Source: Duganella sp. Leaf126
GTDB taxonomy: Bacteria > Pseudomonadota > Gammaproteobacteria > Burkholderiales > Burkholderiaceae_D
Assembly: GCF_001423125.1 (NCBI RefSeq)
Contig: NZ_LMNW01000012.1
Coordinates: 372,656-436,655 of the forward strand
Reading direction: 5' to 3'
DNA: 64,000 nt
The notes beneath the pieces are model-generated. The model saw only the letters and a list, made by a program, of their open reading frames with translations, was not told the DNA's origin and ran no database searches. The translations under genes were made by a program, and so were the position numbers. Of the stretch, positions 9,499-18,106 are shown piece after piece; position 1 is the stretch's first letter; every line of letters starts with the position of its first letter.

Positions 9499-10598
9499 GG
9501 CAGCCGCATTTCCGCCCGCACGCCGGCCGGCGCGAGCTGTATCAGATCGAAGGTTGCCGCGCTGCCGTAGCCCGTGACCAGGCGCTGGCGCAGGTTGCGC
9601 ACGCCGATGCCGCTGGCAGCCGCGGCGCTGGTGCCGCTGGCGTGCACCGGCGCCAGGCGCCCGCTGTCGTCCTCCACCCGCAGCACCAGCATGCCGTCCT
9701 CGCGGTGGGCGCTGATGGTGATGGCGGTCGGCTGGCGGCGGCGTTCCACCGTGTGCTTGAAGATGTTTTCCAGCAGCGGCTGCATGCTCATCACCGGCAC
9801 CGGGCAGTCCAGCAGCGACCGGTCGTCCTCGTCGATGCGCCAGGCGATGCTGACGCGGTCGGCGAACCGTTCGGCCATCAGCGCCGCATAGCCGCGCAGC
9901 AACCGCAGCTCGGTGGACAGTGGCGCCTGGTGCTGCTCGCCCACGTCGAGGGTGGCGCGCAGCACGTCGGCCAGCTGCACCAGCATGGCGTCGGCACGGT
10001 GCACATCGGTGTGCATCAGCGAAGAGATGGTGTTCAGGGCGTTGAACAGGAAGTGCGGCTGCAGTTGCTGGGTCAACCGCAGCAACTGCACCTCGCGCAA
10101 CGACGCATTGACACGCTCGAGCCGCAGCTTTTCGGCGAGCATGGCGTGGTAGGACAGGATGCCGAACGTAATGGTGGTAAAGATGAAGAAGAACACCGTC
10201 ATCTTGACGTTCTCGTACAGCAGCACCTCGGGCCAGGCCTGGTGGGTGTAGACGTCGCCGGCCATGCCATATAACAGGTGGCGCATGCCGAAGGCCAGTG
10301 GCGTAAACGCCACCCAGTACACGGGCAGCCACACCAGCTGGCGCGCGAACCAGCGCACGGGCGCGCCGACCAGGGCGTCGTGGCGCGCGGTGGACCGGCG
10401 CTGCAGGTACAGCAGCAGCGTCACCGTCACGAACGAGGTCAGCTCCCAGACCACGGGCTTCCATAATTGCCGGCCATCGTTGCGCAGGTATTCCTGGATC
10501 GCGGTGGCCGTCATCAGGCCCCAGAACAGCAGCCAGGCGATGGCCAGATTGAGCCTGGTGCGGGAAGAAGACATGGCAGCCATCGGGGCGCGTTCCAT
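9486..10598 (-). CDS. Sensor histidine kinase, LytS/YehU-like (His_kinase family)
   Basis: Membrane sensor kinase of about 370 residues that would phosphorylate the LytTR regulator encoded right after it (13-nt overlap). Four hydrophobic segments fill the N-terminal half. The H box is QLQPHFLFNALN (phosphorylated His about residue 182 from this start), and the N box is PLLENIFKH. The ATP lid is short, with GIGVRNLRQRL as the G-box region, as usual for this family. Start uncertain: the ATG at 10598 comes one base after the antiporter stop (TAGGATG), which suggests coupled reinitiation, but in-frame ATGs at 10583 and 10574 are also possible. The antiporter, kinase and regulator appear to be one operon. 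Confidence 0.9.
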   Translation of the reverse strand: MERAPMAAMSSSRTRLNLAIAWLLFWGLMTATAIQEYLRNDGRQLWKPVVWELTSFVTVTLLLYLQRRSTARHDALVGAPVRWFARQLVWLPVYWVAFTPLAFGMRHLLYGMAGDVYTHQAWPEVLLYENVKMTVFFFIFTTITFGILSYHAMLAEKLRLERVNASLREVQLLRLTQQLQPHFLFNALNTISSLMHTDVHRADAMLVQLADVLRATLDVGEQHQAPLSTELRLLRGYAALMAERFADRVSIAWRIDEDDRSLLDCPVPVMSMQPLLENIFKHTVERRRQPTAITISAHREDGMLVLRVEDDSGRLAPVHASGTSAAAASGIGVRNLRQRLVTGYGSAATFDLIQLAPAGVRAEMRLPCGC

Positions 10599-10599
10599 C

Positions 10600-12234
10600 C
10601 TATTTGTAGCGCTCTTCCAGCAAATCGATCTCGCGCACCAACTTGCGCGAGATCGCATCGGAGATCTTGTCCTGCCGTGCCAGGTCGAACACGGTGCGCC
10701 GTTCGGCCTTCAGGCCGGCCAGGCGCAGCTCGCGCTCGGCCGAGTCGGACCGGCGCCACGCGCCTTCCTTTTCCGGCTCCACTTCGCGCAGCCGGTGCTC
10801 GTAGAACGCGATCACGCGGCCGGCCGCCTCCGGATACACGTTCGGGTCGGCGCAGTCGTTTGCCTCCATCAGCTTGACCTGGGCGTCCTTGACCGCCTCC
10901 AGCGCAGCGGTGGCAGCGGCGCGGCGGCCCAGGTCTTCCTCCTGCTGTTCTTCCGGCTCGGCCGGGAAGGTCATGCCCTTGAGCAGGCCCGGCAAGCCGA
11001 TGCTGGCAATCAGCAGCGACAGCAGGATCACCGAGCAGGCCAGGAAAATGGTCAGCGAGCGGGCCGGGAACGGCTCGCCGCCGGGCAGCATCAGCGGCAG
11101 CGTCAGCACGCCGGCCAGGGTGATGGTGCCGCGCGCGCCGGCCAGCGTGGTGGCCATCACCAGGCGCCACTTGATTTGCGGCCCCGGTTCATTGCGCAGG
11201 CGCCGGCGGAAGATGGTCAGCCGCAGCGACGCCCACACCCAGGCAAAGCGCAGCAGCAGCAGGCCGCCGGTAATCGCTGCCGCGTAGATGGCCAGCCACC
11301 ACGGGTTCAGATGGCCGCTCTCCTCGATGGTGGCGCGGGCGCCCTTGAAGATGTCGGGCAGCTGTTCGCCCAACAGCACGAACATCACGCCGTTGAGCGC
11401 GAACTGCACCGTGTCCCAGACGGCCGAGCGCTGGATGCGGGTGGTGGCCATGGCCTGGCCGCTCAGTTCCACGTAGCTCATGGTGACGCCGGCGGCCACC
11501 GCCGCCAGGATGCCGGAGGCGTTGAGGCGCTCGGCCACGAGGTAGGCGCCGAACGGCAGCAGCAGGTTGACCAGGATCGGCGAGCCGACCGGTTCGCCGA
11601 ACCGGCGCGTCAGCCAGCGCTGCGCCCAGGTCACGATCATGGTCACGCCGACGCCGGCTCCCAGTCCCGCGGCCACCAGCCACAGGAAGGTCAGGCTGGC
11701 CGTGCCGATCGAAAACGTGCCGGTCATGGCTGCCGCCACCGCGAACCGGAAGCACACCAGGCCGCTGGCGTCGTTGAGCAGCGATTCCCCCTCCAGGATG
11801 TGCATCAGGCGCTTGGGGATGGGGGTGTTGGCAGCGATCGAGCTCACGGCGATCGGATCGGTGGGAGAGACGATGGCGGCCAGCGCAAACGCCACCGCCA
11901 GCGGCATGGCCGGAATCAGCCAGTGGATCAGGAAGCCGGCGCCGATCACGGTGAAGAACACCAGTCCGAACGCCAGTTCGAGGATGGTGCCCTTATCGCG
12001 CAGTAGCCCGCTTTTAGGAATGCGCCAGCCGTCGAGAAACAGCAGCGGCGGCAGAAACACCAGGAAAAACAGGTCTGGCTCCAGTTCCACGCCATGCGAG
12101 GACTTGGCCGCGATCAGGGCGCCGAGCGCGATCTGCACCAGCGGCAGCGGGATCGCGCTGGGTAGCAGCCGCATCAGGTAGGCGCTTGCCACCACGGCCA
12201 ACAGCATGACCAGCACAATTTCAATCGAATCCAT
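10600..12234 (-). CDS. Na+/H+ antiporter, CPA1 (NhaP-type) family
   Basis: Inner-membrane sodium(or potassium)/proton exchanger of 544 residues. About twelve hydrophobic segments occupy residues 1-410. The conserved core is visible: LFLPPLLFLDGW-like FLVFLPPLLFLDGW, FALAAIVSPTDPIAVSS and EGESLLNDASGLV, the last carrying the ion-binding ND pair. A charged cytosolic tail of about 130 residues follows, with heptad-like stretches. The ATG at 12234 has AGGATAG just upstream and is preferred over an in-frame start 35 codons earlier. It is the first gene of an apparent operon with the two-component system, which may therefore sense ion, pH or envelope conditions; that link is inference. Confidence 0.92.
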   Translation of the reverse strand: MDSIEIVLVMLLAVVASAYLMRLLPSAIPLPLVQIALGALIAAKSSHGVELEPDLFFLVFLPPLLFLDGWRIPKSGLLRDKGTILELAFGLVFFTVIGAGFLIHWLIPAMPLAVAFALAAIVSPTDPIAVSSIAANTPIPKRLMHILEGESLLNDASGLVCFRFAVAAAMTGTFSIGTASLTFLWLVAAGLGAGVGVTMIVTWAQRWLTRRFGEPVGSPILVNLLLPFGAYLVAERLNASGILAAVAAGVTMSYVELSGQAMATTRIQRSAVWDTVQFALNGVMFVLLGEQLPDIFKGARATIEESGHLNPWWLAIYAAAITGGLLLLRFAWVWASLRLTIFRRRLRNEPGPQIKWRLVMATTLAGARGTITLAGVLTLPLMLPGGEPFPARSLTIFLACSVILLSLLIASIGLPGLLKGMTFPAEPEEQQEEDLGRRAAATAALEAVKDAQVKLMEANDCADPNVYPEAAGRVIAFYEHRLREVEPEKEGAWRRSDSAERELRLAGLKAERRTVFDLARQDKISDAISRKLVREIDLLEERYK

Positions 12235-12332
12235 TCCTATCCTTTTATTCTTATTACGCAAGATGGCAAAGTTTAACCGAAGGGCCGCACGGTATGAATT
12301 TGGCAAACGATGGTGGCGATGACGGCGTAGGA

Positions 12333-12362
12333 CTGGCATTACGGAAAAAGTTCTGGCATAAT
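12333..12362 (+). promoter_or_regulatory. Putative sigma-70 promoter of tRNA-Gly
   Basis: CTGGCA at 12333-12338 and CATAAT at 12357-12362, 18 bp apart, lie 13 bp before the mature tRNA. Each hexamer differs from consensus at one or two bases. The spacing and position suit the tRNA gene. Confidence 0.5.
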
Positions 12363-12375
12363 CCGGCCTCTCCCA

Positions 12376-12451
12376 GCGGGAGTAGCTCAGTTGGTAGAGC
12401 GCAACCTTGCCAAGGTTGAGGTCGAGAGTTCGAGACTCTTCTCCCGCTCCA
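12376..12451 (+). tRNA. tRNA-Gly (anticodon GCC)
   Basis: A 76-nt cloverleaf including the encoded CCA. The acceptor stem is GCGGGAG with CTCCCGC, the D arm GCTC/GAGC, the anticodon stem CAACC/GGTTG around loop TTGCCAA (anticodon GCC), and the T arm GAGAG-TTCGAGA-CTCTT with one G-U pair. The discriminator base is T. No integrase or duplicated 3' tRNA end is seen nearby, so it shows no sign of serving as an attachment site here. Confidence 0.97.
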
Positions 12452-12489
12452 GCATTCAGGCGCGCAGATGGTCACAGCTGCGTGCATTC

Positions 12490-12515
12490 AAAAAGGACCT
12501 GCGGGTCCTTTTTTG
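12490..12515 (+). terminator. Rho-independent terminator after tRNA-Gly
   Basis: A perfect stem AAAAAGGACC / GGTCCTTTTT with a 4-nt loop (TGCG) followed by a run of T, 39 bp after the tRNA. The A-rich left arm would let it act in both directions. Confidence 0.85.
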
Positions 12516-12757
12516 TTTTCGCCCGCCTGTTCACTCGATGACTTTCAGGACGGATGGTCGATCGCATCGCCAGCGCTGCCAAAATCCCTGATGTAACAAA
12601 CAATGTTGCTGCAATAAGCGTTGTTTATCGTGCTGTAGGACAAGATTACGCTGCTGAAAGTGCTCCGTAACAGTGTTGCGAACGTTATACTTCCGAGGCA
12701 ATGGCAGCAGGGGTCCGCGGTGGACCCGCTGTTTTGCGGACCCGATGGAGACGATCT
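12516..12757 (+). other. Noncoding region upstream of cheV
   Basis: Together with the terminator, the gap from 12452 to 12757 is 306 bp with no gene. It is more AT-rich than its surroundings around 12590-12690. TATACT at 12686-12691 could be a -10 box, but no -35 element sits at the right distance, and I see no flagellar sigma-28 promoter. Confidence 0.4.
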
Positions 12758-13720
12758 ATGAAATCAGTTCAGCAGGAAGTGGATGAACGCAGTAACCTGA
12801 CCAATTCCAACAAATTCGAACTGTTGCTGTTCCGCCTCGGCGCCGACGCCAATGGCGAGCATTCGGAATTGTTCGGTATTAACGTCTTCAAAATCCGCGA
12901 AATCGTGGCGATGCCTGAAGTGACAGCAGTGGCCGGATCCCCGCCACATATGCTGGGCGTCGTCAATTTGCGCGGTCAGATTATCACGGTGCTCGATTTG
13001 CCGGGCATCGTCGGTGTGACCCCAAAAACTGGTCTCAATATCATGCTGGTCACCGAGTTCGCGCGCACCACGCAAGCGTTCGCGGTGGAATCGGTGGAAG
13101 AAATCGTGCGCCTCGACTGGAGCCAGGTGCTGACGGCCGAAGGCACGGCCGGCGGCAAGGTCACCAGCATTGCGCGCATCGATGGCGATGTCCAGAACAC
13201 GCGCCTGGCGCAGGTGCTGGACGTGGAAACCATCTTGCGCGAGCTGGTGCCGCCCGATGGCAAGGACGTGGATCCGGAAACCATCGGCGCCAAGGTGCTG
13301 CTGAAGCCGGGCAGCGTGGTGCTTGCTGCCGATGATTCGGTGGTGGCGCGCAACCTGATCGAAAAGGGCCTGGAAGCGATGGGCGTGCACTTCATCATGA
13401 CCAAGTCCGGCAAGGAAGCGTGGGAGCGCTTGAATTCGATCGCGGACGGCGCCAAGGCCGAAGGCGTGCAGATCAGCGACCGCGTGGCGATGGTGCTGAC
13501 CGACCTGGAAATGCCGGAAATGGATGGTTTTACGCTCACGCGCAAGATCAAGCAGGACGCGCGCTTTGCCAAGATTCCGGTGGTGATCCATTCTTCGTTG
13601 TCCGGCAAGACCAACGAAGATCACGTCAAGGGCGTGGGCGCCGATGCCTACGTGGCCAAGTTCTCGGCCGAGGACCTGGCGTCGACGATCCGCAGTGTGA
13701 TCGGCAAGGCTGCCGCGTAA
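12758..13720 (+). CDS. cheV: Chemotaxis coupling/adaptor protein CheV
   Basis: Cytoplasmic chemotaxis adaptor of 320 residues combining a CheW-like domain (about 25-165) with a C-terminal receiver (about 185-315). CheV couples chemoreceptors to CheA and its receiver is phosphorylated, probably for adaptation. The CheW part carries ELFGINVFKIREI and MLGVVNLRGQIITVLDL. The receiver has the acidic pair in LAADDSVVARN, phosphoacceptor D249 (LTDLEMPEMDG), a Ser in IHSSLSG and Lys in VAKFSAED. The ATG at 12758 has GGAG 8 nt upstream, better than in-frame starts upstream at 12701. It stands alone here, far from other che genes, as is common for CheV. Confidence 0.96.
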   Translation: MKSVQQEVDERSNLTNSNKFELLLFRLGADANGEHSELFGINVFKIREIVAMPEVTAVAGSPPHMLGVVNLRGQIITVLDLPGIVGVTPKTGLNIMLVTEFARTTQAFAVESVEEIVRLDWSQVLTAEGTAGGKVTSIARIDGDVQNTRLAQVLDVETILRELVPPDGKDVDPETIGAKVLLKPGSVVLAADDSVVARNLIEKGLEAMGVHFIMTKSGKEAWERLNSIADGAKAEGVQISDRVAMVLTDLEMPEMDGFTLTRKIKQDARFAKIPVVIHSSLSGKTNEDHVKGVGADAYVAKFSAEDLASTIRSVIGKAAA

Positions 13721-13744
13721 GCGTCGGCGTGACCGCAGTACCGG

Positions 13745-13780
13745 GGGCCGCGATGGCGACATCGCGGCCCATTTTTTTTT
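13745..13780 (+). terminator. Rho-independent terminator after cheV
   Basis: Perfect 11-bp stem GGGCCGCGATG / CATCGCGGCCC with loop GCGA, followed by A and nine T. It begins 25 bp after the cheV stop and lies just before the end of the convergent hydrolase gene. Confidence 0.95.
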
Positions 13781-13793
13781 GCTGCGCGCGGCG

Positions 13794-14639
13794 TTACGAT
13801 TCCGTCAGATTCCTGGCGTGGAAGCGGATGTGGTCTGCGATGAAGGTCGTAATGAAGTAATAGCCGTGGTCGTACCCCGGGTGACGCCGCAGTTCCAGCG
13901 GCTGCGCGGCATTGCGGCAGGCCGCCTCGAATACTTCGGGGTAGAGCTGCTCGGCGAGGAACTTGTCGCCCAGGCCCTGGTCGATCAGGATGCCGGCCGG
14001 GAAGGGCGTCTGCAGGCGCGCCATCAGCACCGAGGCGTCGTACGGCTCCCATGTTTCCTGGTTGTCGCCGAGGTAGCCGGTGAACGCTTTCTTGCCCCAG
14101 GGCGACTTGATCGGTGCGGCGATCGGCGCAAACGCCGAGACCGAGCGGAAGGCCTGCGGGTTTTTCAGCGCGAGCGTCAGCGCGCCATGACCGCCCATCG
14201 AATGGCCGAAAATGCCGACCCGGTCGCCATCGACCGGCAGCTCGGCCACCACCAGCGCGCGCAATTCGTGGATGTAGCTCTCCATGCGGTAATGCCTGGC
14301 CCATGCCGGCCGGGTGGCGTCGAGGTAGAACCCGGCGCCCACGCCGAAGTCCCAGCTGTCGGTCTCGCCCGGTACGTCGGCGCCGCGCGGGCTGGTGTCG
14401 GGCGCGATCAGGATCAGGCCTGCCTCGGCGGCATGACGCTGGGCGCCGGCCTTGGTCATGAAGGTTTCCTCGTTACAGGTGAGACCGGCCAGGTAGAACA
14501 GGGCGGGCAGGCGCTGGCCGTCCGGGTGGGCCGGGATGAATACCGAAAAGCGCATGGGCAGGCCGATCTCGCGCGACGGGTGGCGGTAAAAGCGCTGAAC
14601 GCCGCCGAAACAGGCGTGTTCACTCAGCAATTCGAGCAT
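13794..14639 (-). CDS. fghA: S-formylglutathione hydrolase
   Basis: Cytoplasmic serine esterase of 281 residues, the usual family length. It hydrolyses S-formylglutathione to formate and glutathione in the glutathione-dependent formaldehyde detoxification route. The catalytic triad is readable as Ser147 (GIFGHSMGGHG), Asp225 (IDQGLGDKF) and His258 (GYDHGYYF). The N-terminal FYLAGLTCNEETF segment is characteristic of FghA/FrmB/human esterase D. The ATG at 14639 has GGAAG about 7 nt upstream. The usual partner, glutathione-dependent formaldehyde dehydrogenase, is not in this window. It is divergent from the CPA2 antiporter gene with a 99-bp shared upstream region. Confidence 0.94.
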   Translation of the reverse strand: MLELLSEHACFGGVQRFYRHPSREIGLPMRFSVFIPAHPDGQRLPALFYLAGLTCNEETFMTKAGAQRHAAEAGLILIAPDTSPRGADVPGETDSWDFGVGAGFYLDATRPAWARHYRMESYIHELRALVVAELPVDGDRVGIFGHSMGGHGALTLALKNPQAFRSVSAFAPIAAPIKSPWGKKAFTGYLGDNQETWEPYDASVLMARLQTPFPAGILIDQGLGDKFLAEQLYPEVFEAACRNAAQPLELRRHPGYDHGYYFITTFIADHIRFHARNLTES

Positions 14640-14738
14640 GTTGGGCTTCCTTATGTTTCTTATGGAACAGGAGATTGTGGAGTCTTCGGCCATAATATCA
14701 CCGGTAACCTTAAGTCTTTTGCAAACTAGGAGAACAGC

Positions 14739-15923
14739 ATGCCGGATTTCCAGGTCATCCTGGCCGACCTCGGTTGGCCGCTTGCCATTGCCATCGCCTG
14801 GCTATTGGGCGAATTCATCCACCGCTGGACCCGGCTGCCGCGCATCAGCGTGTACGGCATCGTCGGCTTCCTGCTGTCGCAGGCATTTCCGGCGGCGCTG
14901 ACCAGCGGCGCCGCCAGCACGGTCACCACGCTGGCCAACTTCGCTTTCGGCCTGATCCTGTTCGAGTTCGGCTACCGCATCAACCTGCGCTGGCTGCGCA
15001 TCAATCCCTGGATCCTGGTCACCGGGCTGGTGGAATCGGCCGCCACGTTCGGGGTGGTGTACCTGATCGCCCACCTGACCGGCATGCCGGCGCTGACGTC
15101 GCTGCTGCTCGCTTCGCTGGCCATGTCCACCTCGCCGGCCGGCGTGCTGCGCGTGATTAACGAGCAGAACAGCTCGGGCCAGGTGACCGAACGCGTGCTG
15201 CACCTGGTGGCCATCAACTGCGTGCTGGCGGTGTTCGTGTTCAAGGTGGTGGTCGGATTCTGGGTGTTCGAAACCTCGGGCAGCCTGACCCAGGCCGTGT
15301 CGCATTCGCTGATCGAACTGCTGATCTCGGCAGCGATGGGCGCCATCCTCGGCTTCCTGGTGCCGGCCGTGCTGCGCCGCCTGGGCGCGCTGGCGCAGGA
15401 TGGCACGATCGCGTTTGCGCTGGGCGTGGTGCTGCTGGTGGCCGGCTCGTCGGCGTTCGAAGTGTCGCCGGTGCTGGCCACGCTGACGTTCGGCCTGGCG
15501 GCGCGCCACAGCCGCGTGGCGTTCAGCCGTACCGAGCGCAATTTCGGCGGCATCGGCGAACTGCTGACCGTGCTGCTGTTCGTGTTTGCCGTCTCCACGC
15601 TGGAATGGGAACGCGTGGTCGAGGGCGCCAGCCTGGGCATGGTCGTGCTGCTGGCGCGATTCCTGGTCAAGACCGCCAGCACCACCCTGTTTGCCCGGGT
15701 GGGCGGCATTTCCTGGCGCAAGGGCGTGCTGACCGGCGTGGCACTGGCGCCGATGTCGGTCTTCGTGACTCTGCTGCTCGAACAGACCCGCTACATGGGC
15801 ATCGTGCTGGTCGATGAGCTGGCGGCGCTGGCGGCGATGACGCTGGTGCTGGAAGTGCTGGGGCCGATCTTCACCCAGCGCGCGCTGATCTGGGCGGCCG
15901 AAACCACCAACAAGGAGAAGTAA
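14739..15923 (+). CDS. CPA2-family cation:proton antiporter (KefB/NapA-like membrane domain)
   Basis: Polytopic inner-membrane protein of 394 residues with about 11-12 hydrophobic segments, matching the Na+/H+ exchanger (CPA2) membrane domain without a C-terminal TrkA-N nucleotide-binding domain. [12 protein letters not shown] and [18 protein letters not shown] are the readable family segments. Strong Shine-Dalgarno TAGGAG is 6 nt before the ATG. Only one base separates its stop from the ATG of the YbdK-type ligase, so the two are co-transcribed and likely coupled. As Kef channels are controlled by glutathione conjugates, pairing with a glutamate-cysteine-ligase-like enzyme is suggestive, but that is inference. 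Confidence 0.88.
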   Translation: MPDFQVILADLGWPLAIAIAWLLGEFIHRWTRLPRISVYGIVGFLLSQAFPAALTSGAASTVTTLANFAFGLILFEFGYRINLRWLRINPWILVTGLVESAATFGVVYLIAHLTGMPALTSLLLASLAMSTSPAGVLRVINEQNSSGQVTERVLHLVAINCVLAVFVFKVVVGFWVFETSGSLTQAVSHSLIELLISAAMGAILGFLVPAVLRRLGALAQDGTIAFALGVVLLVAGSSAFEVSPVLATLTFGLAARHSRVAFSRTERNFGGIGELLTVLLFVFAVSTLEWERVVEGASLGMVVLLARFLVKTASTTLFARVGGISWRKGVLTGVALAPMSVFVTLLLEQTRYMGIVLVDELAALAAMTLVLEVLGPIFTQRALIWAAETTNKEK

Positions 15924-15924
15924 G

Positions 15925-17043
15925 ATGCCATTGGAAAAATTCAACGACTCGGCGCCGCTGACCATGGGGGTGGAACTCGAATTGCAACTGGTGAGTTTGT
16001 CCGACTACGACCTCACCGCATCGAGCCCGGACCTGCTGCACCTGCTCGGACGCAAGCCGTTCCCCGGCAACGTCACGCCCGAGATCACCGAGAGCATGAT
16101 CGAGATTAACAGCGACGTCCACACCCGCCACAACGAGCTGGTGGCGCAGTTGCAGGTGATCCGCGATACGCTGGTGCAGGCGGGCGAGCAGCTCAATATC
16201 GGCATCTGCGGCGGCGGCACCCACCCGTTCCAGAAGTGGTCGGAGCGGCGCATCTTCGCCAAGCCGCGCTTCAAGGAAGTGTCCGAGCTGTACGGCTACC
16301 TGGCCAAGCAGTTCACCATCTTCGGCCAGCACGTGCACGTCGGTTGCGCGTCGGGCGACGATGCGCTGTTCCTGCTGCACGCGCTCAGCCGCTACGTGCC
16401 GCATTTCATCGCGCTGTCGTCGTCGTCGCCGTTCGTGCAGGGGAACGACACGCTGTTCAATTCGGCGCGGCTGAACTCGGTGTTCGCATTTCCGATGAGC
16501 GGCCGGGCGCCGTTCACGCTGAGCTGGGACAGTTTCGAGCACGAGTACTTCGCCAAGATGGAACACACGGGCGTGATCAAGAGCATGAAGGACTTTTACT
16601 GGGACATCCGCCCCAAGCCCGAGTTCGGCACCATCGAGCTGCGCGTGTGCGATACGCCGCTGACGGTGGAGCGCGCCGCCGCCCTGGCTGCCTACCTGCA
16701 GGCGCTGTGCGCCTACCTGCTCGAACGGCGCGAACAGGCGCCGGCCGAGGACGACTACCTGGTCTATAACTACAACCGCTTCCAGGCCTGCCGCTTCGGC
16801 CTGGACGGCACGCTGGTGCACCCGAAGACCTACGACAGCCTGTCGCTGCGCGAAGACATTCTGACCACGCTGCGCAAGATGGAACCGTACGGCGTAACGC
16901 TGGGCGGCACCGAGGGCCTGCAACACCTGGTGCGCGCCACCCACGAGGGCAGCGACGCCCACTACCTGCGCCAGCAGTACGACCGCAGCGGCAGCGCCGA
17001 AGGCATGGTCGATGCCGCCATCCACCGCTTCCGCGGCCGTTGA
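15925..17043 (+). CDS. YbdK-type carboxylate-amine ligase (glutamate-cysteine ligase 2 family)
   Basis: Cytoplasmic ATP-dependent ligase of 372 residues, normal for the GCS2/YbdK family. E. coli YbdK has weak gamma-glutamylcysteine synthetase activity; the true product of most relatives is unknown. Conserved stretches include [10 protein letters not shown] at the N terminus, [24 protein letters not shown] and the metal/ATP-binding [12 protein letters not shown]. The start is one base after the antiporter stop. The gene ends 67 bp before a MITE-like element that lies between it and the convergent HAD gene. Confidence 0.92.
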   Translation: MPLEKFNDSAPLTMGVELELQLVSLSDYDLTASSPDLLHLLGRKPFPGNVTPEITESMIEINSDVHTRHNELVAQLQVIRDTLVQAGEQLNIGICGGGTHPFQKWSERRIFAKPRFKEVSELYGYLAKQFTIFGQHVHVGCASGDDALFLLHALSRYVPHFIALSSSSPFVQGNDTLFNSARLNSVFAFPMSGRAPFTLSWDSFEHEYFAKMEHTGVIKSMKDFYWDIRPKPEFGTIELRVCDTPLTVERAAALAAYLQALCAYLLERREQAPAEDDYLVYNYNRFQACRFGLDGTLVHPKTYDSLSLREDILTTLRKMEPYGVTLGGTEGLQHLVRATHEGSDAHYLRQQYDRSGSAEGMVDAAIHRFRGR

Positions 17044-17110
17044 TGCCTCCAAGGCGGAAGGTGACCGTCGGCGGTGGATCAAGTGCAAATATGTCCGGCT
17101 GTCGGATCAT

Positions 17111-17284
17111 GTCCCTAGCGCGGTCAAGTTAAGAGGAAAGGGTTGGTCTCGTTTGCATAAAAACGTCGTCCCCGCGCAGGCGGGGACCCAATGTGGCCGA
17201 CATGTCGACGCATCTCGCAGAACTTGGGTACCCGCCTGCGCGGGTACGACGGAGATCAAGACCTTAAGTTGACGGCACTGGGAC
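17111..17284. repeat. MITE-like palindromic element with terminal inverted repeats
   Basis: A 174-bp noncoding palindromic element between convergent genes. The outer arms, 17111-17133 and 17263-17284, are imperfect inverted repeats with the core CTTAA-TTGAC. Inside are two longer arms, 17165-17191 and 17224-17250, which match as inverted repeats at 25 of 27 positions. Each inner arm is itself a small hairpin (CCCCGCGCAGGCGGGG on the left, ACCCGCGCAGGCGGGT when the right is read in reverse). The two differences between arms preserve pairing within each hairpin. No open reading frame and no clear target-site duplication are visible. It may terminate transcription from both sides. Confidence 0.8.
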
Positions 17285-17296
17285 CTGACCGCGAAA

Positions 17297-17983
17297 CTAG
17301 GCCAGCGTGGGGAGCAGCTGGCCGAGGGCGGCGATCTCGAAGGTGGGGATGGCGGTCGAGGTGTTCGGCAAGCGCTCGCGGTTGAACCAGCAGCTGTCGA
17401 TGCCGTAGCGGTTGGCGCCGAGGATGTCGGCGTCGAGGCGGTCGCCGATGATGATGGCCTGGTCCTTGCTGAACGGCCGCGCCTTTTGCGCCGCGAATTC
17501 GAAGAAGCGTGTATCCGGCTTGGCGTGGCCGCAGGCTTGCGAGGTGGCCACAAACGACACATAGTCCTGCAAGCCCGAGCTGGCGATGCGTACCTGCTGG
17601 ACATGCTCGGCGCCATTGGTGATGATGCCGACTTCGCCAACCGCCGCCAGCGCCGCGCACACCTCGGTGGCGCCGTCGATCAGCACCACCGTGTTGGCCA
17701 GCGAGGCCAGGTAAATCTCGCTGGCGGCCTGGGGGTCGAGATCGAGCTGTTGCGCCAGAAAGGTCATGCGGAAGCGCTCGACCTTGAGAAAGTCGGTGGT
17801 CACTTCGCCCAGTTCCAGGCTGCGCCACAGCGCCACGTTGATGGCCTGGTACCGTGCAAACAGGCCGTCGGGCAGGGTGTCGAGGCCCAGCACCTGCATG
17901 GTGTGCTGGAACGACAGGTGTTCGGAGGCGCGGAAGTCGAGCAGGGTGTCGTCGAGGTCGAACAGGAATAACCGGTGCTTCAT
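17297..17983 (-). CDS. HAD-superfamily phosphatase, YjjG-like (noncanonical pyrimidine nucleotidase)
   Basis: Cytoplasmic HAD hydrolase of 228 residues. YjjG removes the phosphate from noncanonical pyrimidine nucleoside monophosphates. Motif I is FLFDLDDTLLDF (nucleophile Asp9, general acid Asp11), motif II is IITNGAEH, motif III is GHAKPD with Lys, and motif IV is IIIGDRLDADI. The cap insert lies between residues 15 and 90. The length and the motif II sequence favour YjjG over phosphoglycolate phosphatase. The ATG at 17983 lacks a strong Shine-Dalgarno, but an upstream in-frame extension of 33 codons has no family similarity. Confidence 0.88.
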   Translation of the reverse strand: MKHRLFLFDLDDTLLDFRASEHLSFQHTMQVLGLDTLPDGLFARYQAINVALWRSLELGEVTTDFLKVERFRMTFLAQQLDLDPQAASEIYLASLANTVVLIDGATEVCAALAAVGEVGIITNGAEHVQQVRIASSGLQDYVSFVATSQACGHAKPDTRFFEFAAQKARPFSKDQAIIIGDRLDADILGANRYGIDSCWFNRERLPNTSTAIPTFEIAALGQLLPTLA

Positions 17984-18106
17984 GTCGGATCGGGGCAGCG
18001 GGTGCCGGGAGTTGCAATCGGCGATGGTAGCATACCGTCCGCCGCCATCGCTAACTGAACCGGGATAGCCCGCTACTGCCACCGGGCTGCTGTCAGCAGC
18101 TGTTCC

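Noticed and set aside
8689..10464. A 591-codon open frame suggesting a fused regulator
   Set aside because: Only codons from 9498 to 8689 encode the LytTR regulator. The rest is an out-of-frame read of the kinase gene, which overlaps by 13 nt.
10264..12006. A 580-codon plus-strand open frame opposite the Na+/H+ antiporter gene
   Set aside because: The minus strand gives a full antiporter with all family motifs; the plus frame is rich in Gln/Arg/His repeats and has no start signal.
12376..12451. tRNA-Gly as the attachment site of a genomic island
   Set aside because: No integrase gene, no duplicated 3' tRNA end and no shift in composition on either side.
18086..18100. Terminator after the beta-helix acyltransferase gene
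   Set aside because: A 6-bp stem (GCTGCT/AGCAGC) without a T tract on the minus strand; too weak to call.
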